In this document: piece by piece, positions 1 through 9,523 of the stretch
Layout: every line of letters starts with the position of its first letter
How positions within the stretch are numbered: the stretch's first letter is position 1
NCBI GenBank assembly: GCA_021378525.1
Contig: JAACJW010000010.1
Location: forward strand, 1-35,635
Reading direction: 5' to 3'
Length of the DNA stretch: 35,635 nt
Source: Ureaplasma sp. Hg2
Lineage (GTDB): Bacteria > Bacillota_I > Bacilli_A > Mycoplasmatales > Mycoplasmoidaceae
The notes under the pieces: generated by a model
Told to the model about the DNA's origin: nothing
What the model saw: only the letters and a program-made list of their open reading frames with translations
Databases searched by the model: none
Translations under genes and position numbers: made by a program

Positions 1-2
1 AT

Positions 3-146
3 AACGATGGCATTAATGAATGAAAAGCTATTTTAAGTCATCATTCGTCCGGTAAACTTAACGATGTTACTATTAATTACGTTGAAGTTGGAAATCCTAG
101 TATAAGAAGTAGCTATTCAATAAGTTTTACATTACATTGCGGATAG
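3..146 (+). CDS. C-terminal end of an unidentified protein, cut by window edge
   Basis: An open frame enters from the left edge and ends with TAG, giving about 47 residues (NDGINEWKAILSHHSSG... to SFTLHCG). It contains an in-frame TGA read as Trp. The alternating polar and beta-branched residues (DVTINYVEVGNPSIRSSYSISF) look like the end of a beta-rich extracellular domain. It lies just upstream of two surface-protein paralogs on the same strand, so it may be the end of another surface protein, but I cannot align it convincingly to them. No function can be assigned. Confidence 0.5.
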
Positions 147-497
147 TTTGTGTAAATTCACTTTTTACAAATCTTAATAATAATGTTTTAGGATCAAACT
201 TATATCTAATTATAACCTATCTTCAAATAGGACGTACGATTGGTTTGGGAAAGGACCTCAACTTGCGATAGTTGTCATTCATTTATTAGCTTGATTGATA
301 ATGGATAGAAATAGAATTGATTCATATGAGTTTTTAAACATGCTGTGTAACACGTTAAATACTTGAGAAGAAAATTAAAGCAAGTTATAATATAATTATA
401 GAAAATTATATTTGGGTATTTATTTTATTATAAATTTTTAATAATTATATTAAGTTTATCACTCGTTTAATTAATTAAAAAAATGGAGGGGTATTAT
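147..497 (+). promoter_or_regulatory. Intergenic region with a sigma-70 type promoter for the first surface paralog
   Basis: No convincing gene. A TTGAGA (-35) at 363-368 is followed after 17 bases by TATAAT (-10) at 386-391, leaving a leader of about 100 nt before the start codon at 498. Nearly the same block (TACTTGAGAA...AAATTAAAG...TATAATATAA) stands in front of the second paralog, so the promoter was duplicated with the gene. A GGAGGGG Shine-Dalgarno sits just before the ATG at 498. Confidence 0.75.
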
Positions 498-1379
498 ATG
501 AGCAGCCGTTCTTCTAGAAACTATGATAATAATCGTTCTTCTAGAAACTATGATAATCGTTCCAATAGAAACTATAGTAGTCGTTCTTCTAGAAATTATA
601 ACGAAAGTTTTTCTAGAAATGACCCAAGAATTATTGAACCGGGCCAATTGCCACCACCACCACCTAGAAAAAGTGCAAAGTGAAAATGAGTTTCATTAGG
701 TGTTTTATCATTAACATTTGTAATTGCTGTTCCAGTTGCAACATTTGTCACGATTTCAATATTATCACCCGTCAATGAAAAAGATGGTGTGGAATATAAA
801 TTAACTTGAATTGGTCCTAGCGACAATGACAAAACAAGAATTGCTAACGATACAATGTTTACTTCAACATACATTTTAAATCATTGGATGCAAATAGATA
901 AAAACTATATTTCTAAATACGGTAACCCTGACGTTAAAATTAACATAGATGAGAGTGCAGGAAAATTCACGACAACACTAATTTTTGACAAAGGTGCCAA
1001 TGTTTCTTACAATGGTGAAAAAATAATTGATAGTAAAATTGTATTTAGAACACCTGGATTTAATACCAGTTATATTGTAAACATCAATACGGATCATGCT
1101 AGTGTCAAAGCTAAGCAAAGTGATTTTGCAAAAAGCATTACAACCTTCAATACATCGGTAACCATCCCGGATGCACTTAAGGTGCTTACAAATGATGGCG
1201 TTGTTATCAAAGACGCAAATGATATAATAATTGATTCAACAAATAACAGTTCAATTATTTCAATCAAAGGAACTGTTGTAGGCGGAGATGTTCAAATTGT
1301 AATTGTGTACAAAATTTATCCAGAGTCAGACCTACAAGGTTCAAGTTCTGCAACCATTACAAAAAATAAATTTGTATAA
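498..1379 (+). CDS. Single-span surface protein, paralog A of a tandem pair
   Basis: The protein has 293 residues once the TGA codons are read as Trp. The ORF track breaks it at 683. The start at 498 is chosen over the ATG at 483 because the Shine-Dalgarno GGAGGGG lies between them at good spacing. The first 60 residues are basic and built from repeats of SSRNYDN-like heptads, followed by a six-proline run. One membrane segment follows at about residues 65-88 (VSLGVLSLTFVIAVPVATFVTI), then an extracellular domain of about 200 residues rich in beta-strand-like sequence. No signal peptidase or lipobox cysteine is visible, so it is probably a type II membrane protein. The extracellular part matches the next gene (LTWxGPSxND, Y-x-YG, GxxTTTxxF). 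Function unknown; an antigen or adhesin is only a guess. Confidence 0.85.
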
Positions 1380-1493
1380 ATAAAATTTAAATGTCTACTA
1401 ATTAAAATTAATGGTATTAAATATCGTCAGGTATGGCTATTGATATTTTATAGTTCAATTATAAGTTATAAAATATGCTATTAAGTTATTTAC

Positions 1494-1522
1494 TTGAGAA
1501 CTAAATTAAAGAAAGATATAAT
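1494..1522 (+). promoter_or_regulatory. Promoter of paralog B
   Basis: TTGAGA at 1494-1499, exactly 17 bases, then TATAAT at 1517-1522. It is nearly identical in sequence and spacing to the promoter of paralog A. The predicted leader is about 85 nt, and AAGGAG precedes the ATG at 1614. Confidence 0.75.
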
Positions 1523-1613
1523 ATAAACATATTAATCTTTATACTATTGTATTTTAGTGATTAGATTTCAACAATTTGATTTATTATTTAATTAATGAAG
1601 AAGGAGTATGCGT

Positions 1614-2453
1614 ATGAGAAATTCATCTTATGATGATGATCCAATAAATGAAGATCATTGATATAATAAATCAAAACGATATAAACCACCACATGGTCAG
1701 AGAAAAAAATGAATTGCAGTCGGAATAGTTTCGTTAGCTTTTGTTATTGCAATTCCGATGATAACATATTTCTCAATATCACTCGTTGAACTAAATAAAG
1801 AAAATGATAAATCTAATTCTAATTCTATGAAATATTCGTTAACTTGAAGTGGACCTAGTAGTAATGATAAAAAACGAACCGCCACTGATCCGATTTTTTC
1901 TAAGGAATATGTGTGAAAAAACTGAATTCATATCGATAGTAGCTATATTGAAAGATATGGCGCCCCAAAACAAAATCAAATAAAAATTGTAGGAAATGTT
2001 GAAACTGGAAGACTTACAACTACTATTGATTTTAATGAAGATGCGACCATTTTATATAATAACTCACAAATATATGATCATCAAATTATTTTTCAATCGT
2101 CGGGATTTTATATTGGCGACGTTCTTAATGTAAATTTTGATCAAGCTTACATCACTGCAAGCCAAGGTGATTTTATAAAAAGTATCTCAGCCGGTCATCA
2201 GGAGTCACTAGTAACTGTTGGCGGAGCTTTAGATGTTCTCGCTAAAGACAATATTAAAATAACAGATAAAAACGGCGTAAAAATAGATTCAAATAACGAT
2301 AGTGCAATTATTTCGATAGATGGGAAAATGGAGGGAACCTATACCACCGGTGATGTTGTGATTAGCATAAAACATAAAATAAATCCTTCGTCTGATCAAG
2401 AGGGCATCCAAGAAATATTAATCCCAGAAAATAAATTTATCCCTAAAAAATAA
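1614..2453 (+). CDS. Single-span surface protein, paralog B of a tandem pair
   Basis: The protein has 279 residues with UGA as Trp; the ORF track misses it altogether on this strand. The start is ATG at 1614 behind AAGGAG. It has a short charged cytoplasmic head (about 30 residues, rich in Asp, Lys and Arg, without the SSRNYDN repeats of paralog A). A membrane segment follows at about residues 33-55 (WIAVGIVSLAFVIAIPMITYFSI). The outer domain aligns with paralog A along its whole length, including SLTWSGPSSNDKKR against KLTWIGPSDNDKTR and RLTTTIDF against KFTTTLIF. It is followed by a strong terminator. The pair arose by tandem gene duplication including the promoter, and the exposed heads have diverged most. 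Function unknown. Confidence 0.85.
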
Positions 2454-2491
2454 TAATTTTATAGAATAAACAGAAATTCCAATTATAAAAC

Positions 2492-2534
2492 ATATAAAAA
2501 CATCAGAAACAATTAAGTTCTGATGTTTTTATAT
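2492..2534. terminator. Bidirectional terminator between paralog B and lon
   Basis: A perfect 17-bp inverted repeat, ATATAAAAACATCAGAA and TTCTGATGTTTTTATAT, around a 9-nt loop. A-rich and T-rich flanks make it an intrinsic terminator on both strands, which suits the converging genes. Confidence 0.9.
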
Positions 2535-4876
2535 TATGCGTTTTTCTTTATTTTATCATCTGTAAATAATGCTTTGAAAATTTCATCATAATGTTCAACT
2601 AAATGAATTTTAATTTCTTTTAGGATTTCCTTTGGAATATCGATTAAGAAACGTTCATCTTCAATCGGAAGAAAGATTTCTCTGACACCAGCCCGATGAG
2701 CTGAGATAACTTTTTCTTTTACGCCACCAATGATTCCAACGCGGCCACGCAACGTTATTTCACCAGTCATGGAAATATTCGTATTAATCGCTTTATTGGT
2801 TAAAACTGATATTAACGCAGTTGTTAGAGCAACTCCAGCACTTGGGCCATCCTTCGGAACGCCACCAGCAGGAACATGGACGTGAATATCAATCTTTTGG
2901 AAGACATCTTCATCAATGTTAAAGTGTTTTGCATTAGATTTAACATAACCAATTGCAACACTAACTGATTCTTTCATCGTTTGTTCTAGGTTACCAGTAA
3001 CAATGATTTTGCCTTTACCTTTGAAGAAAGATGCTTCAATCGGAAGCAAATCACCACCGGCTGATGTATATGCCATTCCGTTGACGATTCCAGGAATTGC
3101 TGTCTTTTCTTTTAAAGTTGGATCAAATTTTTCTTTTCCTAAAAATAATTTAACTTCAGGAATCTCAATTTTACTTGGTGTTTTATGACCTTTTAATTCA
3201 GCCACAACAAACTTTCGAATGATTTGACGAATTTGTCGTTCAAGTTCACGAACCCCAGCTTCACGAGTATAATGATTAATAATGTAATCAAGTGCTTCAT
3301 CACTAAAAGGTAAATCCTTTTCGTTCATGGCAGCTTCTTTAAATACCTTTGTAATTAAATGGGTTTTAGCAATTTCTCGTTTTTCATTTGATGTATAACT
3401 AGATAATTCAATAACTTCAAGACGATCAATCAAAGCATATGGGATTTGATTGTAGTAATTTGCAGTTGCAATAAACATTACTTTACTCAAGTCATATTCT
3501 TCTTCAATGTAGTTATCACTAAAACGATTGTTTTGTTCTGGATCTAATACCTCAAGCATCGCTGATGCAGGATCACCCCTGTTGTCACTTGCCATTTTAT
3601 CAATTTCATCTAATAGGAAGATTGGGTTAATGACCCCAGCTTTTTTCATTCCTTTGATGATTCTTCCGGGCATTGCCCCGATATATGTTTTACGGTGTCC
3701 TCTAATTTCAGCTTCATCTCTTACTCCACCCAAACTAACTTTGACATACTTTTTACTTAATGCTTCAGCAATTGATAACGCAAGTGAAGTTTTACCAACA
3801 CCCGGTGGTCCGACTAAACAAAGAATTGGACCTCGCATATTTTTATTTTTAGTCCGAATTGCTAAGTACTCAAGAATTCTTTCTTTAACTTTTTCTAATC
3901 CATAATGGTTTTTATTTAGAATTTTTTCAACTTGTTTAATATTGCTATCATCTTTTTCTTCTTGTCATCAAGGTAAATCAACTAATCAGTCAATATAAGA
4001 TTTAATAATACTAGCTTCATTACTACTCATAGCAGCTTCATATTTATTTAATTCACTAGTAATTTTTTCTTTAATATGTTTAGGGTAGGGAAATTTTGCA
4101 ATCTTTTCTTTGATTTTATCAATTTCAACATCCTTAGTTGAAAGCTCACCTAATTCTTCTTTGATGGCTCGAAGTCGTTCACGTAAGTAAAACTCCTTTT
4201 GTTGCTTACTTAAATTATCATTAATTTTCTTATTAATAGTTGAATCAACATTAGCTGCGATTGTGCCATTGTCTAGTTCTTTAAGTGTTAGCATCACAAC
4301 TAAATCAAGTCGTTTGCTAACGTCTGCTTCAGCCAATACTTTTTGTTGTGTCGCTAAATTAATCAATAAGTTATTAGCTAAAATATCGCCTAATTTTGTT
4401 GGATTTGAATTCGGTGCCATGACATATTTTTTAATATCTTTCATGTTTTGGATATCACCAGTACCGCTTTCAATGGCGTTAAGTAATAATTCAATAATAT
4501 CTTCGGCAACTTTAGTATTGTATTCGTTTTTAACATTCTTTTCTTTAAGAACATGATATTCACAAAGGATGTTGCCGTCTTCTTGAGTTTCATAACTTTC
4601 GATTTTAACTCTTTTAGTTGCTTTGACTTCAACCAATAAAGTAGCGTCATCATACTTTTTGATTTTTTTAATTTTACAAATCGTTCCAACTTTATAAACC
4701 TCATCAAATGATGGTTTATCAATCACCGGATCCTTTTGGCTGATGACAATAATTTCCTTGTCAGTTTGATCTGCAATTTCAATTGATTTAATCGAACATT
4801 CTCTTCCGATTTCAATTGATTTTGTAGTCGACGGGAAAATTAGTATCCCGCGTGTAATAAGTAGTGGTTTAGTCAT
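2534..4876 (-). CDS. lon: ATP-dependent Lon protease
   Basis: The protein has 780 residues, the usual Lon length; the ORF track splits it at an in-frame TGA (Trp) at 3986-3988. Lon is a cytosolic AAA+ serine protease that degrades misfolded and regulatory proteins. Visible in order: N-terminal substrate-binding domain (residues 1 to about 200, MTKPLLITRGILIFP), helical linker, Walker A GPPGVGKT near residue 356, Walker B FLLDEIDKM, and the C-terminal protease domain with catalytic Ser at about 679 (PKDGPSAGVAL) and Lys at about 720 (GGVKEK). The Ser position matches E. coli numbering. The gene is transcribed alone: a terminator separates it from tig upstream, and a CIRCE element lies in its leader, pointing to HrcA heat-shock control. 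Confidence 0.98.
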
Positions 4877-4940
4877 TTGTTAAGTCTCCTATTTTTATTC
4901 ATTACATTGTATATTAATACTAACATAAATTTATCTTATG

Positions 4941-4967
4941 TTAGCACTCTTTTTTATAAAGTGCTAA
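4941..4967 (-). promoter_or_regulatory. CIRCE operator (HrcA site) upstream of lon
   Basis: TTAGCACTC, nine bases, AAGTGCTAA: one mismatch from the CIRCE consensus TTAGCACTC-N9-GAGTGCTAA. It lies about 65 bases upstream of the lon start. HrcA binds this element and represses heat-shock genes, so lon is probably heat inducible. A second 9-bp inverted repeat (CTAACATAA/TTATGTTAG, 4920-4944) overlaps the CIRCE left arm and lies between it and the gene. Confidence 0.92.
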
Positions 4968-4997
4968 TTATTTATAAATTTCCTAAAATATCAAATA

Positions 4998-5029
4998 AAA
5001 ATCTAATACTCCAAAAAGTATTAGATTAA
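4998..5029 (-). terminator. Terminator of tig
   Basis: An 11-bp perfect stem (AATCTAATACT/AGTATTAGATT) with a 6-nt loop. On the minus strand it is followed by a T-rich run (TTTTTATTTG). It lies just after the tig stop codon and separates tig from lon. Confidence 0.85.
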
Positions 5030-5053
5030 AAATGATTATTTATTATTTTTATT

Positions 5054-6337
5054 TCATTCAACTAATTTTTCTAAAGTTTTTTCATTTATTAAGATTTCTT
5101 CAATTTGTTCATCTGAAATTTTTTCTTTTATTTCTTCAACAGGAACATTGTAAACTTTTGAAAGTTTTTCGTAATGTGCTTTGTATTCTTTTTTATCAAC
5201 GGTAATTTTTTCTTGTTCAGCAATTTTTTCCATTAACAATATAGTCTTGATATTCTTTTCAGCTTGTGTCTTAATTTCTTCGTCCATTTTGCTAGTATCG
5301 CCACCCAACATTTTTACATAGTCATCATATTTAATGCCCATTTGTTCAATTTGACGTTTGTTGTCAGCTCGAATTCGTTCGATCTCAGAGCCTAACATTG
5401 ACATTGGTAAGTGTGATAATTTAACACGTTTTACTAATTCATTAATAATTTGGCCTCATAGTTCTTCTTTTTGTTTTTGAAGTTTCATGTCATGAAGTTG
5501 TTTTTTAAAGTATTCACGTAATTCTTTTTCATCTTTAACATTATCTAATTTTAAAGATTTAATAAAGGCAGCATCAATCTTTGGTTTTTTAACTTCTTTA
5601 ATATCTTGAATCGTAACGTGGAAAACTACTTTTTTACCAGCTAGTTCCTTTGCTTGATATTCTTTTGGGAAAGTTAAATCAAGGTCAGCTTCTTCGCCTT
5701 TTTTAAGACCGATCATTTTTTCTTCAAAACCAGGAATGAATTGGTTTGAACCGATTTCTAGTTCATACCCTTCAGCTTTACCACCTTCGAATGTTTTACC
5801 ATCACGGTAACCAACGAAGTCAAAGATTGCAACATCACCCTTAGCGATTGCGCCAGTCTTTTTAGGGACCATCATTGTATCGCGTTTAAGGAACTTTTCT
5901 AATTCCGCATCAATTTCATCTTTTGAAACTTTAATTGCTTCAGATTTTAATTTAACATTTTTGTATTCTTTAATAGTTGTTTTTGGATATAGATCATAAA
6001 TGAATAAAACAGTTATGCTATCTTCTTGTACATCTTTAAAATCAACTGAGGGTTGTTCCATTACGTCAACATCCAATTTTTTAATTTTAGAACTTGCTTC
6101 TAAAAAATCAAAGGCACCTGGGATTGCAAGCTTTGATGCTTTAACAATAACGTCCATTGCATTGATGTTTTTCTTTGCAACTGCAGCTGGTACTTTTCCT
6201 TTACGGAAGCCTTGCACAGTAATGTTTTTAGCTAATTGATTCAATGCTTTATCTTTGCATTTGGTTCAATCTTGACCATCAACCATAACAGCGACATTTA
6301 CGCTCGTTTCAAGTTGTTCAATATTTTTAATTTCCAT
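5054..6337 (-). CDS. tig: Trigger factor, ribosome-bound chaperone
   Basis: The protein has 427 residues, normal for the family, after joining two ORF-track pieces across a TGA (Trp) at 5456-5458 and extending the start to ATG 6337, which has AGGAAAA in front. Trigger factor docks at the ribosome exit tunnel and folds nascent chains. The N-terminal ribosome-binding domain shows the signature GFRKGKVP at about residue 43. The FKBP-like prolyl isomerase domain follows (about 155-245, VAIFDFVGYRDGKTFEGG and FIPGFEEKMIGLKKGE), then the helical C-terminal chaperone arms rich in Lys and Glu. It has its own promoter and terminator. The neighbouring lon gives a protein quality-control pair, as in M. 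genitalium. Confidence 0.97.
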
Positions 6338-6378
6338 ATTATTTTTCCTCATTTACTAAAATTTTAATTTATTTAAAC

Positions 6379-6406
6379 TTTATACATTTTAACATTAATT
6401 TATCAA
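6379..6406 (-). promoter_or_regulatory. Promoter of tig
   Basis: Read on the minus strand: TTGATA, 16 bases, TATAAA, about 40 bases upstream of the tig start codon. The hexamers are good matches to sigma-70, but the region is very AT-rich. Confidence 0.55.
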
Positions 6407-6564
6407 AATAAATAAAAATTTTATTTTGCTCTAATCATAATCTTAAAAAAAATATAAAAACCTAGATTATTGCTACCATAAAAATTTATGATGGCTTTGG
6501 TCTTATATCTTGTGATAACAAATTTATAATTATCAGTTGCTTGTCTTGTTATTGAATAATTACT

Positions 6565-6714
6565 TTATAAAATAACTGAAAGACAAATTCCTAGGACTGA
6601 ACAAATTATCATGATGGCTAGTACTATCGCCATAATTCATTTAATTGTTTTGTTCATCCCCAATTGGTATTTTGCGCTATTTTCGTGTGCTTTTTGTTTT
6701 TCGGATTTAATCAT
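6565..6714 (-). CDS. Small 49-aa membrane protein, possibly truncated
   Basis: An ATG overlaps the end of the DUF3196-like gene by 8 bases. The frame gives 49 residues: a charged cytoplasmic start (MIKSEKQKAHENSAKYQLG) and one strong membrane span (IMAIVLAIMIICSVLGICLSVIL), ending in TAA. It contains a UGA-Trp. The overlap suggests translational coupling. In the same frame the sequence stays open for a further 47 codons beyond the TAA (to 6421), so the gene may be a longer protein cut by a nonsense mutation. It is too short for the ORF track. No family recognised. Confidence 0.55.
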
Positions 6715-7957
6715 TTTTAATACCTTTAAGTGCCCTTTGTAAAATTAGAGTAATCTCATTATCACGATAACCACTACCAGTTAAAAGTGCTTTAGCATAA
6801 TCAATTAAGGTAAAGGTGAAGTTATCAATTGTAAAATCAGGTGGCTCAGGATAAAAGTAACTATACATAATATACATTAAATCAACAATTAAACTTTGCA
6901 ATGACGGATCGTTAAAACATTTCTTGTTAATCAGTTTTAATGATTCAGTAAATAGCGGTATTTTATCTGGTAATAAATGATTCCTTGGATTAATCGTTGA
7001 TGACTCAGAAGTGTAAGAATTATAAAACTTAAAATCATAAGAGATTTTGAATTGATTCAAGTGTTCAATTAAAAATAATTTATCTTCATTACGCATTATT
7101 TTATCTAAGAAGACATCTTGGATATAAAGCATGTCCGGTAATTTTAATTCACTACGATATTTATTTAAGAAATATTGAAATAAAAAAACATCACATGTAT
7201 GGTTTTCAGGCGAATAAAACTTATCTAATAATTCTAGTTTAGACATATTGTTAAAGCGTTTGATATAGTTTTCTTGTTTGGTTTCACTTTCGATCTTTAA
7301 AGCTAATTGTTCAAATAGTTCTAAATATTCTAGCGGCATATAAGGTTGGTCTAATTCTTCACGAATGATTTTTAAGGCGTCATCTTTTTTATTTGCTTTA
7401 TATAAACCGGTTATCTTTTCAATAATTGATTCATAAAAAGCTGACATCTCAGAAACCTCAGGAGCCTTCTTTGTAGCTGGCATACCTTTGAAATTGTTGC
7501 TCTTTTTGGAAGCATCAATCGTATGTGACTTTGGAATTTTATCTTGGTCAACATTGCCTAAAATATCTCGTTTAACAAAAGACGTGTTTATTTGTTTACG
7601 ACCATTAGCATCAAATTTAGGTTGATTTGATTTATTATTTTTATGAGCGCCTGTGACTACTTTGTTTTTCGGTTTATTCTTTGCCCGTTCACGAGCGTCT
7701 TTTAAAATTTTATTAGGATTAATTTCAGTTTTTTTGCGAGCTTCAACTTTATTTTTGGAACTCTTTTTTGCACTTGTTACCTTTGGTTGGGGTTTAACTT
7801 GATTGGTTGGATGTAATTTTTGGGTATTATTAAAGTTACTACTAGGTTGCTTAGGAAGCTGCTTAGTATTTAGTTTATTTAATCTACTGGTTTCATTCTT
7901 ATCAAAATCTGAATCAAATTTTGATAATGCCATATTTAGGGGTTTAGTTTCTGCCAC
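6707..7957 (-). CDS. DUF3196-like helical-repeat protein with basic disordered N-terminus
   Basis: The protein has 416 residues from GTG 7957. That start is preferred because AAGGAG stands seven bases upstream; the longer ORF-track start at 8014 lies deep inside the upstream gene and has no site, and ATG 7933 is the alternative. Residues 1 to about 180 are Lys/Asn/Pro-rich and probably disordered. From about residue 185 (YESIIEKITGLYKANKKDDALKIIREELDQPYMP) it resembles the mycoplasma-restricted DUF3196 family, a TPR-like helical fold of unknown function. It overlaps the DUF402 gene by 14 bases and the 49-aa gene downstream, so all three are probably cotranslated. In M. genitalium I recall a gene of this family next to tig; this is from memory. 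Confidence 0.75.
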   Translation of the reverse strand: MAETKPLNMALSKFDSDFDKNETSRLNKLNTKQLPKQPSSNFNNTQKLHPTNQVKPQPKVTSAKKSSKNKVEARKKTEINPNKILKDARERAKNKPKNKVVTGAHKNNKSNQPKFDANGRKQINTSFVKRDILGNVDQDKIPKSHTIDASKKSNNFKGMPATKKAPEVSEMSAFYESIIEKITGLYKANKKDDALKIIREELDQPYMPLEYLELFEQLALKIESETKQENYIKRFNNMSKLELLDKFYSPENHTCDVFLFQYFLNKYRSELKLPDMLYIQDVFLDKIMRNEDKLFLIEHLNQFKISYDFKFYNSYTSESSTINPRNHLLPDKIPLFTESLKLINKKCFNDPSLQSLIVDLMYIMYSYFYPEPPDFTIDNFTFTLIDYAKALLTGSGYRDNEITLILQRALKGIKND

Positions 7958-8555
7958 TATGAGGCTCCTTCCGTGCTGAGTTAATTTGTAGAACTTTTTG
8001 CTTGTACTCTTCAATTTTTGATTTGCTTGTTAATTTCTCAAAATAACCTTCGTTAATAAGCTTAATAACTTTTGCCTCTACTTCTTTAATAATATCAATT
8101 AATTTACTACCATAGTTGTATTTTATTTGATTAGTTTCAAATTCTTTCATATCAACTTCACGTCATTTACCTGAAGTTAATATTTTAAAATCTAAATCAA
8201 AATCAAAATATTTAAAGGCTTGCTCCTCGTAAATGAATGGGGATGACAAGTTAATGTATAAGCGCATTCCGTCTTTTTCTTCAGTGCATATTACATTAAA
8301 TCATTCATCTGGAAAAAGAAATCAAAAGGTTGGTTTGATAACACCGCTTTGAAAACTACGGGTTGAATTTTCCTCTGATGTTAAAACCCGCGACCCTTGA
8401 CTTGCCATTACAGTAAATTCAGAGTTCGTTTCAATAATTAGCGGATATTCTCAAATCCGATATAATCACCCATTTAGTTTATAGGCGTGGATCATTGCCT
8501 TTTTACCAATGATAATTGGAGCATTTTCCTTGATAAATTTACTATTGTTTTTCAT
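7944..8555 (-). CDS. DUF402 family protein, putative nucleoside di/triphosphate phosphatase
   Basis: The protein has 203 residues from ATG 8555; only the last third is in the ORF track because of several UGA-Trp codons. The core (MRLYINLSSPFIYEEQAFKYFDFDLDFKI) matches the DUF402 pattern of a strand, an SPF turn and an acidic YxDxDLD motif. Related proteins in Staphylococcus and Bacillus are nucleoside phosphatases (Ntdp); that function is transferred from the family. A helical tail of about 70 residues follows. The gene ends inside the start of the DUF3196-like gene. A TATAAT lies only a few bases ahead of the ATG, so the message could be nearly leaderless; the Shine-Dalgarno (AGG) is weak. 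Confidence 0.8.
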
Positions 8556-8683
8556 ACCTATTATTATATAAGAAAAAAGCACTTAATTATTATTAATGAT
8601 TTGATAAATATCATATTTCAATAAAATTAAGATTTATCTGCTTCCAATCCAAACTAATAAACGTTTATTGTATCGTTAAATAA

Positions 8684-9523
8684 TTATGCTTGATTGTTTT
8701 TAAATCAAAAAACAACTTGTTCATATTTAGTTATTAAGGTAACTTGATATTTTGTTTGATCTAGGTATAAGAGACATCAATATAAATCAACTAAGCTAAC
8801 GATAAAACAATAATGGAATAATGTTGTTTTATTAATTGCTCCATAACTGTCAGTTAATACATTAGTTCATTGAGCATGACTGCTAAGTTCTAAATTAAGG
8901 TATAGTGAAGCTAAATCTCAATATGGATTATTTTGACGGACTCATTCAAAATCAATGATATTGATTTGATCGTTATCAACGATAATATTATTAAGGTTTA
9001 AATCATTGTGGGCCAAGACTAGCTGATCATTTGAATGAATGGTTATTAAATTTTGATATAGTTGAAAATGTTCTAAACTAATGAATCGTTTATTTTGTTT
9101 TAATAAAAAATTAAAATTATCTTGATTGATAAATTGTAGGGGATCAAATGATTTAATGTTGGTGCAAAAAGTTTGGTGAATTATCTTTAATTGTTTGATT
9201 AAATTGCTAATCACAGTTTCATTCACTAAAGCAATTGTCAAAGGAACTCCTTCATATCACTTGCGAATCATCATCCCGTTTTGGGGGTCTTGATAAATGA
9301 CCGGCTGCTTTAAAGCGATTAATGCAAGTTGCTCGTTAAAGCGGCCCACCACATCATTATGTTTACCATAACGCATTAGAAACTTTTGCTTATCGTTAAG
9401 TTCGATTCGGTAAACATCATTACTAAGGTTATGGTTGATTTTTTTAATCGCTTTAAAATCTTTAACAACATATTCACTATGCTTAAAAAAATCACTTTTT
9501 ATTTGGTTTAATGGTTTATTCAT
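8684..9523 (-). CDS. APH-fold small-molecule kinase, probable thiamine kinase
   Basis: The protein has 279 residues with UGA as Trp; the ORF track shows two pieces. ATG 9523 is chosen because GGGAG lies upstream of it; ATG 9547 has no site. The APH/choline-kinase fold is clear: catalytic loop HNDLNLNNIIVD near residue 175, then the metal-binding IIDFEW. Mollicute relatives are usually named licA or choline kinase. Here the start overlaps the stop of a ThiT-like thiamine transporter under a TPP riboswitch, so thiamine is the more likely substrate (thiamine kinase, COG0510 type). The family is seen directly; the substrate is inferred from context. Confidence 0.75.

Noticed and set aside
2534-4876. 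lon as two separate genes, as the ORF track suggests
   Set aside because: Both pieces share one frame, the only break is a TGA, and the combined protein has normal Lon length and all domains.
7958-8014. Longer start of the DUF3196-like gene (ATG 8014)
   Set aside because: No Shine-Dalgarno and fully inside the DUF402 gene; GTG 7957 has AAGGAG at ideal spacing.
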